From Microbacterium gubbeenense DSM 15944 (GTDB taxonomy: Bacteria; Actinomycetota; Actinomycetes; Actinomycetales; Microbacteriaceae), in contig NZ_AUGQ01000013.1 in assembly GCF_000422745.1 (NCBI RefSeq), positions 1-63,748 on the forward strand: 63,748 bases of DNA, in the 5' to 3' direction. The notes beneath the pieces were generated by a model that did no database searches, was not told the DNA's origin, and was given only the letters and a program-made list of their open reading frames with translations. Both the position numbers and the translations under genes were made by a program. Shown one piece after another: positions 1-14,862 of the stretch. Positions within the stretch are counted from its first letter, which is position 1. Each line of letters starts with the position of its first letter.

Positions 1-64
1 TGTCGCTGTGATCGGTTTGCCGGTCTGATGGCCTGGTTGCTTCGGTAGCTTCGGCGTGTCGGAT

Positions 65-92
65 TTGACAGTCGGAATCACGGTGATAAGAT
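65..92 (+). promoter_or_regulatory. rRNA operon promoter
   Basis: A perfect -35 TTGACA (65-70) is followed after 16 bases by TAAGAT (87-92), about 220 bases before mature 16S. This fits a strong housekeeping-sigma rRNA promoter with a transcription start near 99. Only this one clear promoter is visible; further P1-type promoters could lie before the window. Confidence 0.75.
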
Positions 93-315
93 AGAGAAGT
101 TGCCCCGGAGGGCTCAGCTTGGTTGCTGAGGGCTGGGAGCGTCTGATCCTTGAGAACTCAACAGCGTGCACTTGTCAAATGCCAATATGTCCTCGGGCTA
201 GGTTTTCCTAGCTTTGAGAGATTCCTTTGGATCATTTGATGTCAGATGACATCACATTGGTCAGCATCAAACTCGCTGCTTACACGTTTTCCCGTGTGGG
301 TATGCATTTTTTCTT
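93..315 (+). other. 16S rRNA leader
   Basis: Transcribed leader without a gene. It holds TTGAGAACTCAACAG (150-164), a motif whose near copy TTTGAGAACTACACAG recurs just before 23S (about 2124-2139). Such paired motifs are usual in actinobacterial rRNA leaders and are taken to belong to antitermination and RNase III processing signals. Confidence 0.55.
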
Positions 316-5302
<4,987 letters not shown>

Positions 5303-5453
5303 CTTTCTTTCTAAGAGCTGTTCGCGTCCACTTTGTGGTTCCCAGGGTATGACCCTGTGGGATTGATATTTTAACAGTGTTGCTGTTGAAACCTATGTTT
5401 CACTGGCCGCATCGTCCCTTGAGTGGGGTGGGTGTGTGTTAGTGGTGTGAGTG

Positions 5454-5571
5454 TTTCGGTGGTTATAGCGAGAGGGAAACGCCCGGTTACATTCCGAACC
5501 CGGAAGCTAAGCTTCTCAGCGCCGATGGTACTGCAAGGGGGACTTTGTGGGAGAGTAGGACGCCGCCGAAC
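5454..5571 (+). rRNA. rrf: 5S ribosomal RNA
   Basis: About 118 nt beginning GTTTCGGTGGTTATAGCG, with the conserved loop CCGAACCCGGAAG and the ending GAGAGTAGGACGCCGCCGAAC. The 23S-5S spacer is about 150 bases and carries no gene. Confidence 0.95.
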
Positions 5572-5584
5572 TATTTTTGATGAT

Positions 5585-5622
5585 GGAAGGGTCGCCCAGG
5601 GTTGGGCGACCCTTCCGTCGTT
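5585..5622 (+). terminator. rRNA operon terminator 1
   Basis: A perfect 14-bp stem (GGAAGGGTCGCCCA at 5585-5598 with its complement at 5603-5616) with a 4-base loop, followed by GTCGTTT. It ends 45 bases after 5S. Confidence 0.85.
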
Positions 5623-5637
5623 TCCGGACATCTTTTA

Positions 5638-5666
5638 CGGGTCGCCATGGGCGGCCCGTTTTTTCG
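5638..5666 (+). terminator. rRNA operon terminator 2
   Basis: A second hairpin (CGGGTCGCC / GGCGGCCCG, loop ATG) followed by a run of six T on the plus strand. Two terminators in tandem are a common arrangement after rRNA operons. It also shields the convergent flavoprotein gene that ends at 5670. Confidence 0.8.
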
Positions 5667-5669
5667 TGC

Positions 5670-6818
5670 CTAATCGAGCCAGGCTGCTGCGGCCGTCTGC
5701 CGAGCGGAGTCCGGGGATGAGGGGTGGAAGATCCCGGCGCGCACGTCTCGCGACAAGCGCGATAGTTCGCTCGCATTGCGGAACGACGACCCGCCGGCGG
5801 CGACCAGCGCCTCGTCGACGATGCGGGCGGCGACGGTGACCGCGCGATGCTTCATGCCCGACAGCAGCCCGAACCAGCGCGCCCCGTGGTCGACAGCGTC
5901 GTCGAGGTCTCGCGTCAGCGCAGCGAGCTCGAGGGCGATTCCGTCGTAGTCGATAGCCATGCCTCCGATGCGTGCACGCACGAGCGGATCCTCTCGGCGC
6001 GGCGCGCCCGTCTTGAGCGACGTGCGCGCCGACACCGCGGCCGCAGCGAGCTCGATCGCGCGGCAGGCGATCCCCGCGTAAACGGACGCGAGGAGCAGCT
6101 CGAACGCGGCGAAGATCCCGAACTGCAGCACGTCGGGCGCGCTCTCGAGGGAGAGCGTCCGCACCACGCGCTCTGCGGGTGCTGTGGCCGCGTGGAGCTC
6201 GGTCGTGCGGCTCTGGGAGCCGCGCATACCGACGGTGTCCCAATCGTCGCGCGTGACGACGCCGTCGCGCCCGTCGAGGAACGCGAAGACGAGGCGCGGG
6301 CTGTCGGGATCGGATGAGTCGAGTCCGTGCACGCCGAGCGATGTCCACACGGGCGCGAGGGACGTGAAGATCTTGGTGCCGGTGAACGCGTAGCCGCCGC
6401 CTGACGGAACGGCATCGGTCGTGCTGCCGAACAGCACGAGGTCGTTGTCGGGCTCGCTGATACCGAACGCGTACACGCGCCCGTCTGCGCTGCCGCGCTG
6501 TACGAACTCGAGCGCGTCGTCGCCGCGCTCACGCAGGATCTTCGCGACCGCGGTCCAGACGAGGTGCATGTTCACGGCGAGCGCGGTCGCGGGCGCGGCG
6601 GTTGCGAGGCGCTGCTGCAGCACGCTCGCCTGCTCGAGGCTCAGACCGGCGCCGCCGAGCTCGGCGGGTACGAGGATCGACAGGTAGCCCGCGGCGCGCA
6701 GCTCGTCGAGATCCGCGTCAGGAAAGACGTTGTCGCGGTCGACGCCGGCGGCGCGGGAGCGGATTCGCCCGAGCAGATCGTCGGGGAGATGAGCGGACGG
6801 ATCGAAGGCATCTGTCAT
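5670..6818 (-). CDS. acyl-CoA dehydrogenase family flavoprotein
   Basis: 382 residues with the acyl-CoA dehydrogenase fold: an N-terminal helical domain with AAGYLSILVPAELGGAG, a middle beta domain (FGISEPDND, FTGTKIFTS) and a C-terminal helical domain. The end (LSRDVRAGIFHPSSPDSARQ) resembles group D flavin monooxygenases such as DszC/HsaA, where an Arg-Asp/His-Pro region binds flavin, as much as true dehydrogenases. So the reaction is either alpha,beta-dehydrogenation of an acyl-CoA or oxygenation with reduced FMN. It stands alone, convergent with the rRNA operon, and no partner reductase or electron-transfer flavoprotein gene lies nearby. Fold is sure, substrate is unknown. Confidence 0.85.
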   Translation of the reverse strand: MTDAFDPSAHLPDDLLGRIRSRAAGVDRDNVFPDADLDELRAAGYLSILVPAELGGAGLSLEQASVLQQRLATAAPATALAVNMHLVWTAVAKILRERGDDALEFVQRGSADGRVYAFGISEPDNDLVLFGSTTDAVPSGGGYAFTGTKIFTSLAPVWTSLGVHGLDSSDPDSPRLVFAFLDGRDGVVTRDDWDTVGMRGSQSRTTELHAATAPAERVVRTLSLESAPDVLQFGIFAAFELLLASVYAGIACRAIELAAAAVSARTSLKTGAPRREDPLVRARIGGMAIDYDGIALELAALTRDLDDAVDHGARWFGLLSGMKHRAVTVAARIVDEALVAAGGSSFRNASELSRLSRDVRAGIFHPSSPDSARQTAAAAWLD

Positions 6819-7042
6819 GCCGTCAGCCTAGAGCGCGACACGCCGGAGCGAGCTTTCCACACCGTTCGTTTGTCGGGGGTCCGCCGTAGCGTCGTACCTG
6901 TGGATAACTCCTTGACGAAGGCTCCGGGAACGCATGTTCGCGCAGGTCGGCGCGGGTTCCCGGAGCAGTCGCGACCTGTGCATGAATCGGTGCACAGATG
7001 TGTGGATGACGGTGGAAAGCGGTGGAAAATGACAGACGTGTA

Positions 7043-7090
7043 ACTACTATCCCTAGTGGTCGGCCCTAGGGGCGACACCTATATGTAGTA
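7043..7090 (+). promoter_or_regulatory. pair of NrdR-like boxes before nrdH
   Basis: Two 16-bp imperfect palindromes, ACTACTATCCCTAGTG (7043-7058) and ACACCTATATGTAGTA (7075-7090), resemble the NrdR consensus ACACWATATATWGTGT. Their centres are 32 bp apart, three helical turns, the spacing known for tandem NrdR boxes. They lie 53 bases before the nrdH start and would repress the operon when dATP is plentiful. NrdR itself is not in the window. Confidence 0.7.
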
Positions 7091-7142
7091 TTGAGTACCT
7101 AGCGGCACACCGCCGCAGAGGTTCTGTTTCAGGAGGGAAACC

Positions 7143-7376
7143 ATGGCGATCACCGTGTACAGCAAGCCATCGTGCGTGCAGTGCAACGCGACCTACCGTG
7201 CGCTCGATGCAAAGGGCATCGAGTACGAGGTCACCGACGTTTCCGAGGACGCTGCGGCGCTCGAGCAGGTCAAGTCGCTCGGGTACATGCAGGCTCCGGT
7301 CGTCGTCGCAGACGAAGAGCACTGGTCGGGCTTTCGCCCCGACAAGATCAACGAGCTCGCAGCGCGACTCGCCTGA
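7143..7376 (+). CDS. nrdH: NrdH glutaredoxin-like protein
   Basis: 77 residues, a small thioredoxin-fold electron donor with the redox motif CVQC at residues 12-15 and the family ending [11 protein letters not shown]. It reduces the class Ib ribonucleotide reductase NrdE with electrons from thioredoxin reductase. The start has a strong ribosome site (AGGAGG at 7132). First gene of nrdHIEF, only 4 bases before nrdI. Confidence 0.95.
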   Translation: MAITVYSKPSCVQCNATYRALDAKGIEYEVTDVSEDAAALEQVKSLGYMQAPVVVADEEHWSGFRPDKINELAARLA

Positions 7377-7380
7377 GCCC

Positions 7381-7788
7381 ATGTCGGGGCCGTTGCTGGT
7401 CTTCTTCTCGAGCGTGTCAGGAAATACGGCACGCTTCGTGGAGAAGCTCGGTATGAGGACGCGGCAGATCCCCCTCCACCGGCGCGATGAGGCGCTGGAG
7501 GTGGGGGAGCCGTATGTGCTCGTCTCGCCGACGTACGGCGGAGGCAATGGGCAGGGCGCGGTGCCGAAACAGGTCATCCGCTTTCTGAACGACGAGCAGA
7601 ATCGCAAATGGATCCGTGGGGTCATCTCCACGGGCAACACGAACTTCGGCGCTGCGTATTGCATCGGCGGAGACATCATCAGCCGCAAGTGCCAGGTTCC
7701 GCACTTGGACAAGGTAGAAGTTTTCGGCACGCCGGACGACGTCGTGCGCGTCAGCGATGGATTGGAAAAATGGTGGAAGCAGCAGTGA
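7381..7788 (+). CDS. nrdI: NrdI flavodoxin for class Ib ribonucleotide reductase
   Basis: 135 residues. The N-terminal [16 protein letters not shown] is the phosphate-binding loop of a flavodoxin, followed by the NrdI-typical SPTYGGG and [10 protein letters not shown] stretches. NrdI supplies the oxidant that assembles the dimanganese-tyrosyl radical cofactor of NrdF. The ATG at 7381 sits directly after nrdH; a longer frame exists upstream but overlaps nrdH and has no family similarity. The end overlaps nrdE. Confidence 0.95.
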   Translation: MSGPLLVFFSSVSGNTARFVEKLGMRTRQIPLHRRDEALEVGEPYVLVSPTYGGGNGQGAVPKQVIRFLNDEQNRKWIRGVISTGNTNFGAAYCIGGDIISRKCQVPHLDKVEVFGTPDDVVRVSDGLEKWWKQQ

Positions 7789-9929
7789 GCACCGTGCTCG
7801 ACTTCAAGCACAACCCCGCGTTCGATGGTCTCGACTATCACTCGCTGAACGCGATGTTGAACCTTTATGACACGGATGGCAACATCCAGTTCGAGGCCGA
7901 CAAGCGTGCCGCGAGGGAGTACTTCCTCCAGCACGTCAACCAGAACACCGTCTTCTTCCACTCGCTGCGCGAGCGCCTCGACTACCTCGTCGAGAAGCAG
8001 TATTACGAGGGCGCCGTCATCGACAAGTACGACTTCTCGTTCATCGAGAAGCTCAACGACTTCGCGTACGGCAAGAAGTTCCGCTTCGAGTCGTTCCTCG
8101 GCGCGTTCAAGTACTACACGAGCTACACGCTGAAGACGTTCGACGGCAAGCGGTACCTCGAGCGTTTCGAGGACCGCGTCGTGATGACGGGCCTCGCCCT
8201 CGCCGACGGCGACGAGGACATGGCGATGAAGCTCGTCGACGAGATCCTCTCCGGGCGCTTCCAGCCCGCGACGCCGACGTTCCTCAACGCGGGCAAGGCG
8301 CAGCGCGGTGAGCTCGTCAGCTGCTTCCTGCTGCGCATCGAGGACAACATGGAGTCGATCTCGCGCGCGATCAACTCGTCGCTGCAGCTGTCCAAGCGGG
8401 GCGGCGGCGTCGCGCTGCTGCTGTCGAATATTCGCGAGGCGGGTGCGCCGATCAAGCAGATCGAGAACCAGTCGAGCGGCATCCTGCCGGTCATGAAGCT
8501 GCTGGAAGACTCGTTCAGCTACGCGAACCAGCTCGGCGCGCGTCAGGGCGCCGGCGCGGTGTACCTCAACGCCCACCACCCCGACATCATGCGCTTCCTC
8601 GACACCAAGCGCGAGAACGCCGACGAGAAGATCCGCATCAAGACGCTGTCGCTCGGCGTCGTGGTGCCCGACATCACATTCGAGCTCGCGAAGAACGATG
8701 AGGACATGTACTTGTTCTCGCCGTACGACGTCGAGCGCGTGTACGGCGTGCCGTTCGGCGACATCTCGGTCACCGAGAAGTACCGCGAGATGGTCGACGA
8801 CCCGCGCATCAAGAAGACGAAGATCAACGCGCGCACGTTCTTCCAGACGGTCGCCGAGATCCAGTTCGAGTCCGGCTACCCGTACGTCATGTTCGAAGAC
8901 ACGGTGAACGCGGCGAACCCGATCCAGGGCCGCATCAACATGTCGAACCTCTGCAGCGAGATCCTGCAGGTGAACACGCCGACCACGCTCAACACCGATC
9001 TGTCGTACGACCAGGTCGGCAAGGACATCAGCTGCAACCTCGGTTCGCTGAACATCGCCCTCGCGATGGATTCGCCCGACCTCGCGAACACGATCGAGAC
9101 GTCGATCCGCGCCCTGACCGCCGTGAGCGACCAGAGCCACATCGAGTCGGTGCGCTCCATCGAGGACGGCAACGACAAGTCGCACGCGATCGGCCTCGGT
9201 CAGATGAACCTGCACGGCTACCTGTCGCGCGAGCACATCTACTACGGCTCCGAAGAGGGCATCGACTTCACGAACATCTACTTCTACACGGTGCTGTTCC
9301 ACGCGCTGCGCGCGTCGAACGCCATCTCGCGCGAGCGCGGCGAGACGTTCGACGGGTTCGAGAACTCGACGTACGCCTCGGGTGAGTTCTTCGACAAGTA
9401 CACCGAGCAGAACTGGGCGCCGGCGACGCCGCGCGTGGCCGAGCTGTTCGAGGCGCACCACATCCCGACGCAGGACGACTGGCGCGAGCTGAAGGCGAGC
9501 GTCCAGCAGCACGGTCTGTACAACCAGAACCTGCAGGCGGTGCCGCCGACCGGATCCATCTCGTACATCAACAACTCGACGAGCTCGATCCACCCGATCG
9601 CGTCGAAGATCGAGATCCGCAAGGAAGGCAAGCTCGGCCGCGTGTACTACCCGGCTCCGTTCATGACGAACGAGAACCTCGAGTACTACCAGGACGCGTA
9701 CGAGATCGGCTACGAGAAGGTCATCGACACGTACGCCGCGGCAACGCAGCACGTCGACCAGGGCCTGTCGCTGACGCTGTTCTTTCCCGACACGGCGACC
9801 ACCCGTGACATCAACCGCGCGCAGATCTACGCATGGCGCAAGGGCATCAAGACGATCTACTACATCCGCCTGCGCCAGATGGCACTCGAGGGCACCGAGA
9901 TCGAAGGCTGCGTCTCCTGCACGCTCTGA
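7770..9929 (+). CDS. nrdE: ribonucleoside-diphosphate reductase alpha chain
   Basis: 719 residues from the ATG at 7770; a GTG at 7785, forming a GTGA overlap with the nrdI stop, would give 714 and has a slightly better ribosome site, so the start is open. NrdE reduces ribonucleoside diphosphates to deoxy forms. Visible are the cysteine of the active-site pair ([14 protein letters not shown]), the radical-site loop MSNLCSEI with Asn, Cys and Glu, the [18 protein letters not shown] loop, and the C-terminal redox pair EGCVSCTL that is re-reduced by NrdH. There is no N-terminal ATP-cone, as expected for class Ib. Length is normal. Confidence 0.96.
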   Translation: MVEAAVSTVLDFKHNPAFDGLDYHSLNAMLNLYDTDGNIQFEADKRAAREYFLQHVNQNTVFFHSLRERLDYLVEKQYYEGAVIDKYDFSFIEKLNDFAYGKKFRFESFLGAFKYYTSYTLKTFDGKRYLERFEDRVVMTGLALADGDEDMAMKLVDEILSGRFQPATPTFLNAGKAQRGELVSCFLLRIEDNMESISRAINSSLQLSKRGGGVALLLSNIREAGAPIKQIENQSSGILPVMKLLEDSFSYANQLGARQGAGAVYLNAHHPDIMRFLDTKRENADEKIRIKTLSLGVVVPDITFELAKNDEDMYLFSPYDVERVYGVPFGDISVTEKYREMVDDPRIKKTKINARTFFQTVAEIQFESGYPYVMFEDTVNAANPIQGRINMSNLCSEILQVNTPTTLNTDLSYDQVGKDISCNLGSLNIALAMDSPDLANTIETSIRALTAVSDQSHIESVRSIEDGNDKSHAIGLGQMNLHGYLSREHIYYGSEEGIDFTNIYFYTVLFHALRASNAISRERGETFDGFENSTYASGEFFDKYTEQNWAPATPRVAELFEAHHIPTQDDWRELKASVQQHGLYNQNLQAVPPTGSISYINNSTSSIHPIASKIEIRKEGKLGRVYYPAPFMTNENLEYYQDAYEIGYEKVIDTYAAATQHVDQGLSLTLFFPDTATTRDINRAQIYAWRKGIKTIYYIRLRQMALEGTEIEGCVSCTL

Positions 9930-10934
<1,005 letters not shown>

Positions 10935-10969
10935 GAGTCACCTCCAACGCTTCGGTCGACGAGCTAGCT

Positions 10970-11009
10970 GAAGGCCCGGATTCGTGAGATTTCGCGGATC
11001 CGGGCCTTC
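10970..11009 (+). terminator. terminator after nrdHIEF
   Basis: A 12-bp perfect stem (GAAGGCCCGGAT / ATCCGGGCCTTC) with a 16-base loop 35 bases after nrdF. It has no T-run, so it may be an intrinsic terminator of the high-GC type or only an RNA end stabiliser. Confidence 0.65.
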
Positions 11010-11054
11010 GTCGGTATCGGGAAGCATTCGCGCGCATGCAGTGTTAGGGCGGGT

Positions 11055-13289
11055 ATGGACTATGGACACCCGATCCGCTTCGGCACGTTTCTCGCTCCGG
11101 TCGCGGCCGACCCGCAGCGGCCGGTGCGCCTGGCGCAGCTGAGCGAACAGCTCGGCTACGACCTGGCCACATTCCAGGACCATCCGTACCAGCCGGCGTT
11201 CCTCGACACCTGGACCCTGATGTCCTACGTCGCGGCTGCCACCTCGACGATCGAGGTGGCGCCCAACGTGCTCAACCTGCCGATGCGCCCGGCGCCCGTG
11301 ACGGCACAGGCGGCGGCGTCGTTGGATCTGCTGTCGGGCGGCCGGTTCTCGCTCGGGCTGGGCGCGGGCGGATTCTGGGACGCGATGGAGGCAATGGGCG
11401 CGAAGCGGCTCACGCCCGGCGAGGCCGTGGACGCGCTCGCCGAGGGCATCGAACTGATCCGCGAGCTGTGGGACACCGACTCCCGCGTGCGGGTGCGAGG
11501 CGGCGTGCACTACTCCGTCGACGGCGCCAAGCGCGGGCCCGCACCTGCTCACCGCGTGCCGATCTGGGTGGGGGCGTACAAACCGCGCATGTTGCGTCTG
11601 ACCGGCCGCCTCGCCGACGGATGGCTGCCCTCGCTCGCATACATGAAGCCCGGTGACCTGCAGGCCGGCAACGCCCGGATCGACGACTCCGCGACGGCGG
11701 CCGGACGTCGCCCCGACGAGGTCGTGCGCCTGCTCAACATCTCGGGGCGCGAGTCGGCGGAGGAGCTGACGGCTCTCGCGCTCGAAGATGGAATGTCGAC
11801 GTTCATCGTCGGCAACGACGACCCGCGGCTGCTCGAGAGCTTCGCCGCAGAGATCATCCCGCAGGTGCGCGGGGTAGTCGCCTCCGCGCGATCTCAGCGC
11901 GGGACGTCCGCGCCGGGGCGCCCCACCGCCGCCCTCACCGCACGCAGGCCCGGGATCGCGTACGACGAGATCCCGTCTTCTCTTCGTGAGGGCGCGGTGG
12001 AGCCGGGCGACTTCGAATACCGCAGTGTGCGCTCGAACTACCTGCGCGGGGGAGCCCCGGGCCTCGTTCTGCGGCCGCACACGATCGCGGAGGTGTCGGA
12101 TGCCGTGGGGTTCGCCCGCAACCACGCCGATCTGCCGTTGGGTGTGCGCAGCGGCGGTCACGGGATCAGCGGGCGCTCGACGAACGACGGTGGCATCGTG
12201 ATCGATCTGCGCGCGCTGGCAGACATCGAGGTGCTCGACGAGGCCTCCCGGCGGGTGCGGATCGGGCCCGGCGCCCGCTGGACGGAGGTCTCTCGCGCGC
12301 TGGAACCGCACGGATGGGCACTGAGCTCGGGTGACCACGGCGGGGTCGGCGTGGGCGGCCTCGGCACGGCGGGCGGCGTCGGATTCCTCGGCCGCGAGCA
12401 CGGGCTCACGATCGACCGGCTGGTGGCGGCCGATGTCGTCCTCGCCGACGGATCCGTCGTGCGCGCGTCGGCCACGGAGAACGCCGAGCTGTTCTGGGCG
12501 CTGCGCGGGGCCGGCGGCAACGTCGGCATTGCGGTGTCGCTCGAGTTCGAGGCGGTGCCGGTCCGCGATATCGGCTGGGTGCAGCTGGCGTTCGACGCAT
12601 CGGATACGGCCGGCTTCGTTCGCGGGTTCGCCGACGCCATGCGCGCGGCGCCGCGCGACGTGACGCTGTTCGTGATCCTCGCCCCGTCCCGGTCGGGGCA
12701 GCCGCCGATCGCCCAGGTGTACGGCGTCGTCGACAGCGACGATCCCGACGTCATTCTCGAGCGGCTGCAGCCGTTCGCCGCTCTGGCGCCGCTCGTCGGC
12801 CAGTCGGTTCAGCTCGCCTCGTATGCCGACGTCATGGCCAACGCCTCGGACGCCGCTCACTCGGGTCAGGGCGAGCCGGCGTTCCGATCCGGGCTCATCG
12901 GGCCGATCGACGACGCCGCGGCCGAGGCGATCGCCGCGCTCGTGCGGTCCAGATCATCGCTTTGGTTCCAGCTGCGCGCCGTCGGCGGCGCCATCGCTGA
13001 TGTGCCGTCGGGCGACACTGCGTATGCTTTCCGCGACGCGGAGCTGTCGGTGACCGCGATCGGCAGGGGTAGTACGTTCGATCGCCTGTGGGATCAGTTG
13101 GCCGCGCACTTCGACGGGCTCTACCTGAGTTTCGAATCCCGCACCGACCCCGCGCTGCTGGTTCAGGCGTTCCCGCCCGCGACGCTCGCGCGCCTGCGCG
13201 AGGTCAAGCGCCAGTATGATCCGGAGGGGCTGTTCCGCGACAACTTCGCGGTCGGCACGGCGACGGCCGCCGAGGACGAGGCGGCCTGA
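11055..13289 (+). CDS. luciferase-like monooxygenase / FAD-linked oxidase fusion
   Basis: 744 residues joining two flavoenzymes. Residues about 1-280 are a luciferase-like (F420- or FMN-dependent) oxidoreductase: RFGTFLAP, FQDHPYQPAFLD, SLGLGAGGFWDAMEAMG and PIWVGAYKPRMLRL are typical. After a linker, residues about 320-744 form a berberine-bridge/6-hydroxynicotine-oxidase type FAD protein with RSGGHGISGRS, whose His (about 369) would bind FAD covalently. The place of the second covalent residue, Cys in bicovalent members, seems to hold His in the stretch before VGVGG. The C-terminal BBE segment includes YDPEGLFRDN. Both halves look complete and in frame. Substrate unknown; no signal peptide. 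It stands alone after the nrd terminator. Confidence 0.85.
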   Translation: MDYGHPIRFGTFLAPVAADPQRPVRLAQLSEQLGYDLATFQDHPYQPAFLDTWTLMSYVAAATSTIEVAPNVLNLPMRPAPVTAQAAASLDLLSGGRFSLGLGAGGFWDAMEAMGAKRLTPGEAVDALAEGIELIRELWDTDSRVRVRGGVHYSVDGAKRGPAPAHRVPIWVGAYKPRMLRLTGRLADGWLPSLAYMKPGDLQAGNARIDDSATAAGRRPDEVVRLLNISGRESAEELTALALEDGMSTFIVGNDDPRLLESFAAEIIPQVRGVVASARSQRGTSAPGRPTAALTARRPGIAYDEIPSSLREGAVEPGDFEYRSVRSNYLRGGAPGLVLRPHTIAEVSDAVGFARNHADLPLGVRSGGHGISGRSTNDGGIVIDLRALADIEVLDEASRRVRIGPGARWTEVSRALEPHGWALSSGDHGGVGVGGLGTAGGVGFLGREHGLTIDRLVAADVVLADGSVVRASATENAELFWALRGAGGNVGIAVSLEFEAVPVRDIGWVQLAFDASDTAGFVRGFADAMRAAPRDVTLFVILAPSRSGQPPIAQVYGVVDSDDPDVILERLQPFAALAPLVGQSVQLASYADVMANASDAAHSGQGEPAFRSGLIGPIDDAAAEAIAALVRSRSSLWFQLRAVGGAIADVPSGDTAYAFRDAELSVTAIGRGSTFDRLWDQLAAHFDGLYLSFESRTDPALLVQAFPPATLARLREVKRQYDPEGLFRDNFAVGTATAAEDEAA

Positions 13290-13416
13290 CCCGCGCATCG
13301 GACCGGTCCGGTTCGGCTCGGCAATCATTGGCCCGCCCAGCGAGATCTCGACAATCACCACCGCCCCCGTTAGTGTGACCGGAAGGCGGCCATCCGGCCG
13401 CGAGGGGAGCGGAATC

Positions 13417-13671
13417 ATGCTGGTATTCGGAATCATTCTGATGGTGATCGGCGCGATCGTCGCTTGGGCTGTGCCGGGCATCTGGCAGGTCGAGGGCTTC
13501 GACTGGGCCCTCATCGGATACATCGTGCTCGCCGCGGGAGTGCTGCTGACGATCTTCGGGATCGTTCAGCTTGCCAAGCGCGGCCGCACGTCCAAGACGA
13601 TGCACACGGAGGTCGATCCGGCCACCGGCACGCGCACCGAGCACGTCGAGCGCCGCGACGACCTGACCTGA
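13417..13671 (+). CDS. DUF6458-type small membrane protein
   Basis: 84 residues with two predicted membrane helices (LVFGIILMVIGAIVAWAV and ALIGYIVLAAGVLLTIFG) and a charged C-terminal tail with Arg, Glu and Thr. Size, helix spacing and tail resemble the DUF6458 family common in Actinobacteria, whose function is unknown. The start is the ATG after GAGGGGAGCGG; a longer frame upstream is arginine-rich and looks non-coding. Confidence 0.75.
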   Translation: MLVFGIILMVIGAIVAWAVPGIWQVEGFDWALIGYIVLAAGVLLTIFGIVQLAKRGRTSKTMHTEVDPATGTRTEHVERRDDLT

Positions 13672-13841
13672 GCCTGACGAGCTACAGCGTCCACCCCGTA
13701 TAGGCCTCGGCGTAGTCGTCGAACGGGCGCGTCGTTCTCGCTGAGCAGCTCGCGGAGCTCTCATCGAGGCCGAGCTGTGCACGGCGCAGTGAGCCCTCCC
13801 GTACCGATACCGTTGTTGCAGGCATCCTGGCAGCAGAAAGT

Positions 13842-14834
13842 GTGGGTATGAGCGAACAGATTCGGATCGGCATCGCCGGCTACGGCAACCTGGGCCGCGG
13901 CGTGGAAACCGCGATCGGCAAGAACGCGGACATGACGCTGGTGGGTGTGTTCACCCGCCGCGATCCGGCCCACGTCACGCCGCTCTACGCATCGACACAG
14001 GTGTTCGGCATGGACGATCTGTCGACCCAGCGCGACGAGATCGACGTCCTGATCCTCTGCGGCGGATCGAAGGACGATCTGCCGGTGCAGGGCCCCGAGC
14101 TGGCCGCGCACTTCACCACGGTCGACAGCTTCGACACGCACGCACGCATACCCGAGTACTTCGAGGCGATGGATGCCCCGGCAAAGGCCAATGGCACGAC
14201 TGCGATGATCTCGGTCGGATGGGACCCGGGGCTCTTCTCGATCAACCGGCTCTACGGCGAGGCGCTCATCCCCGAGGGTGACACCTACACGTTCTGGGGG
14301 CGCGGGCTCAGCCAGGGGCACTCCGACGCTGTCCGCCGCGTCGACGGCGTGGCCGCGGGCGTGCAGTACACGATCCCCGCCGAGCCCGGGATCGAGGCGG
14401 TGCGCGGCGGCACGCGTCCGACGCTGAGTACCCGGGAGAAGCACACGCGAGAGTGCTTCGTCGTGCTCGAGGAGGGCGCGGATGCGGCCGCCGTCGAGCA
14501 GGCCATCGTGACGATGCCGCACTACTTCGCCGATTACGACACGACCGTGCACGTGATCTCGGCGGACGAGCTCGCTCGCGATCACCAGGCGATGCCGCAC
14601 GGCGGTTTCGTGATCCGCAGCGGCAACACCAGCGACGAGGCGGCGCAAGTCATCGAGTACCGACTCGCGCTCGACAGCAATCCCGAGTTCACGGCCAGCG
14701 TTCTCGTGACCTACGCGCGAGCCGCGTTCCGGTTGAATGCGCTCGGACAGTACGGGGCCGTCACCGTGCTGGACGTTCCGCCCGCGATGCTGTCGCCCAA
14801 GAGTGGGGCGGATCTGCGCGCCGAACTGCTCTGA
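13842..14834 (+). CDS. ddh: meso-diaminopimelate D-dehydrogenase
   Basis: 330 residues. The N-terminal Rossmann fold (RIGIAGYGNLGRGVETAI, then GVFTRRDP) binds NADP. Family marks include ILCGGSKDDLP, the substrate loop ISVGWDPGLFSINRLY, FWGRGLSQGHSDAVRR, and RSGNTSDEAAQVIEYRLALD. The enzyme makes meso-diaminopimelate from tetrahydrodipicolinate in one step. The frame can begin at GTG 13842 or ATG 13848, two codons apart; neither has a strong ribosome site. It ends 25 bases before a convergent gene. Confidence 0.93.
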   Translation: MGMSEQIRIGIAGYGNLGRGVETAIGKNADMTLVGVFTRRDPAHVTPLYASTQVFGMDDLSTQRDEIDVLILCGGSKDDLPVQGPELAAHFTTVDSFDTHARIPEYFEAMDAPAKANGTTAMISVGWDPGLFSINRLYGEALIPEGDTYTFWGRGLSQGHSDAVRRVDGVAAGVQYTIPAEPGIEAVRGGTRPTLSTREKHTRECFVVLEEGADAAAVEQAIVTMPHYFADYDTTVHVISADELARDHQAMPHGGFVIRSGNTSDEAAQVIEYRLALDSNPEFTASVLVTYARAAFRLNALGQYGAVTVLDVPPAMLSPKSGADLRAELL

Positions 14835-14862
14835 GCGGCCGCCCGCGGATCCGCGCCGCTCA
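14832..14862. terminator. hairpin between convergent genes
   Basis: An 8-bp inverted repeat (TGAGCGGC / GCCGCTCA) includes the stop codons of both ddh and the convergent transporter gene. It is the only candidate for bidirectional termination in this 25-base gap; there is no T-run. Confidence 0.4.

Noticed and set aside
13682..13873. Small minus-strand frame ending in a hydrophobic tail before ddh
   Set aside because: It overlaps the ddh start, has no ribosome site and no match that I recognise; the short tail alone is not enough to call a gene remnant.
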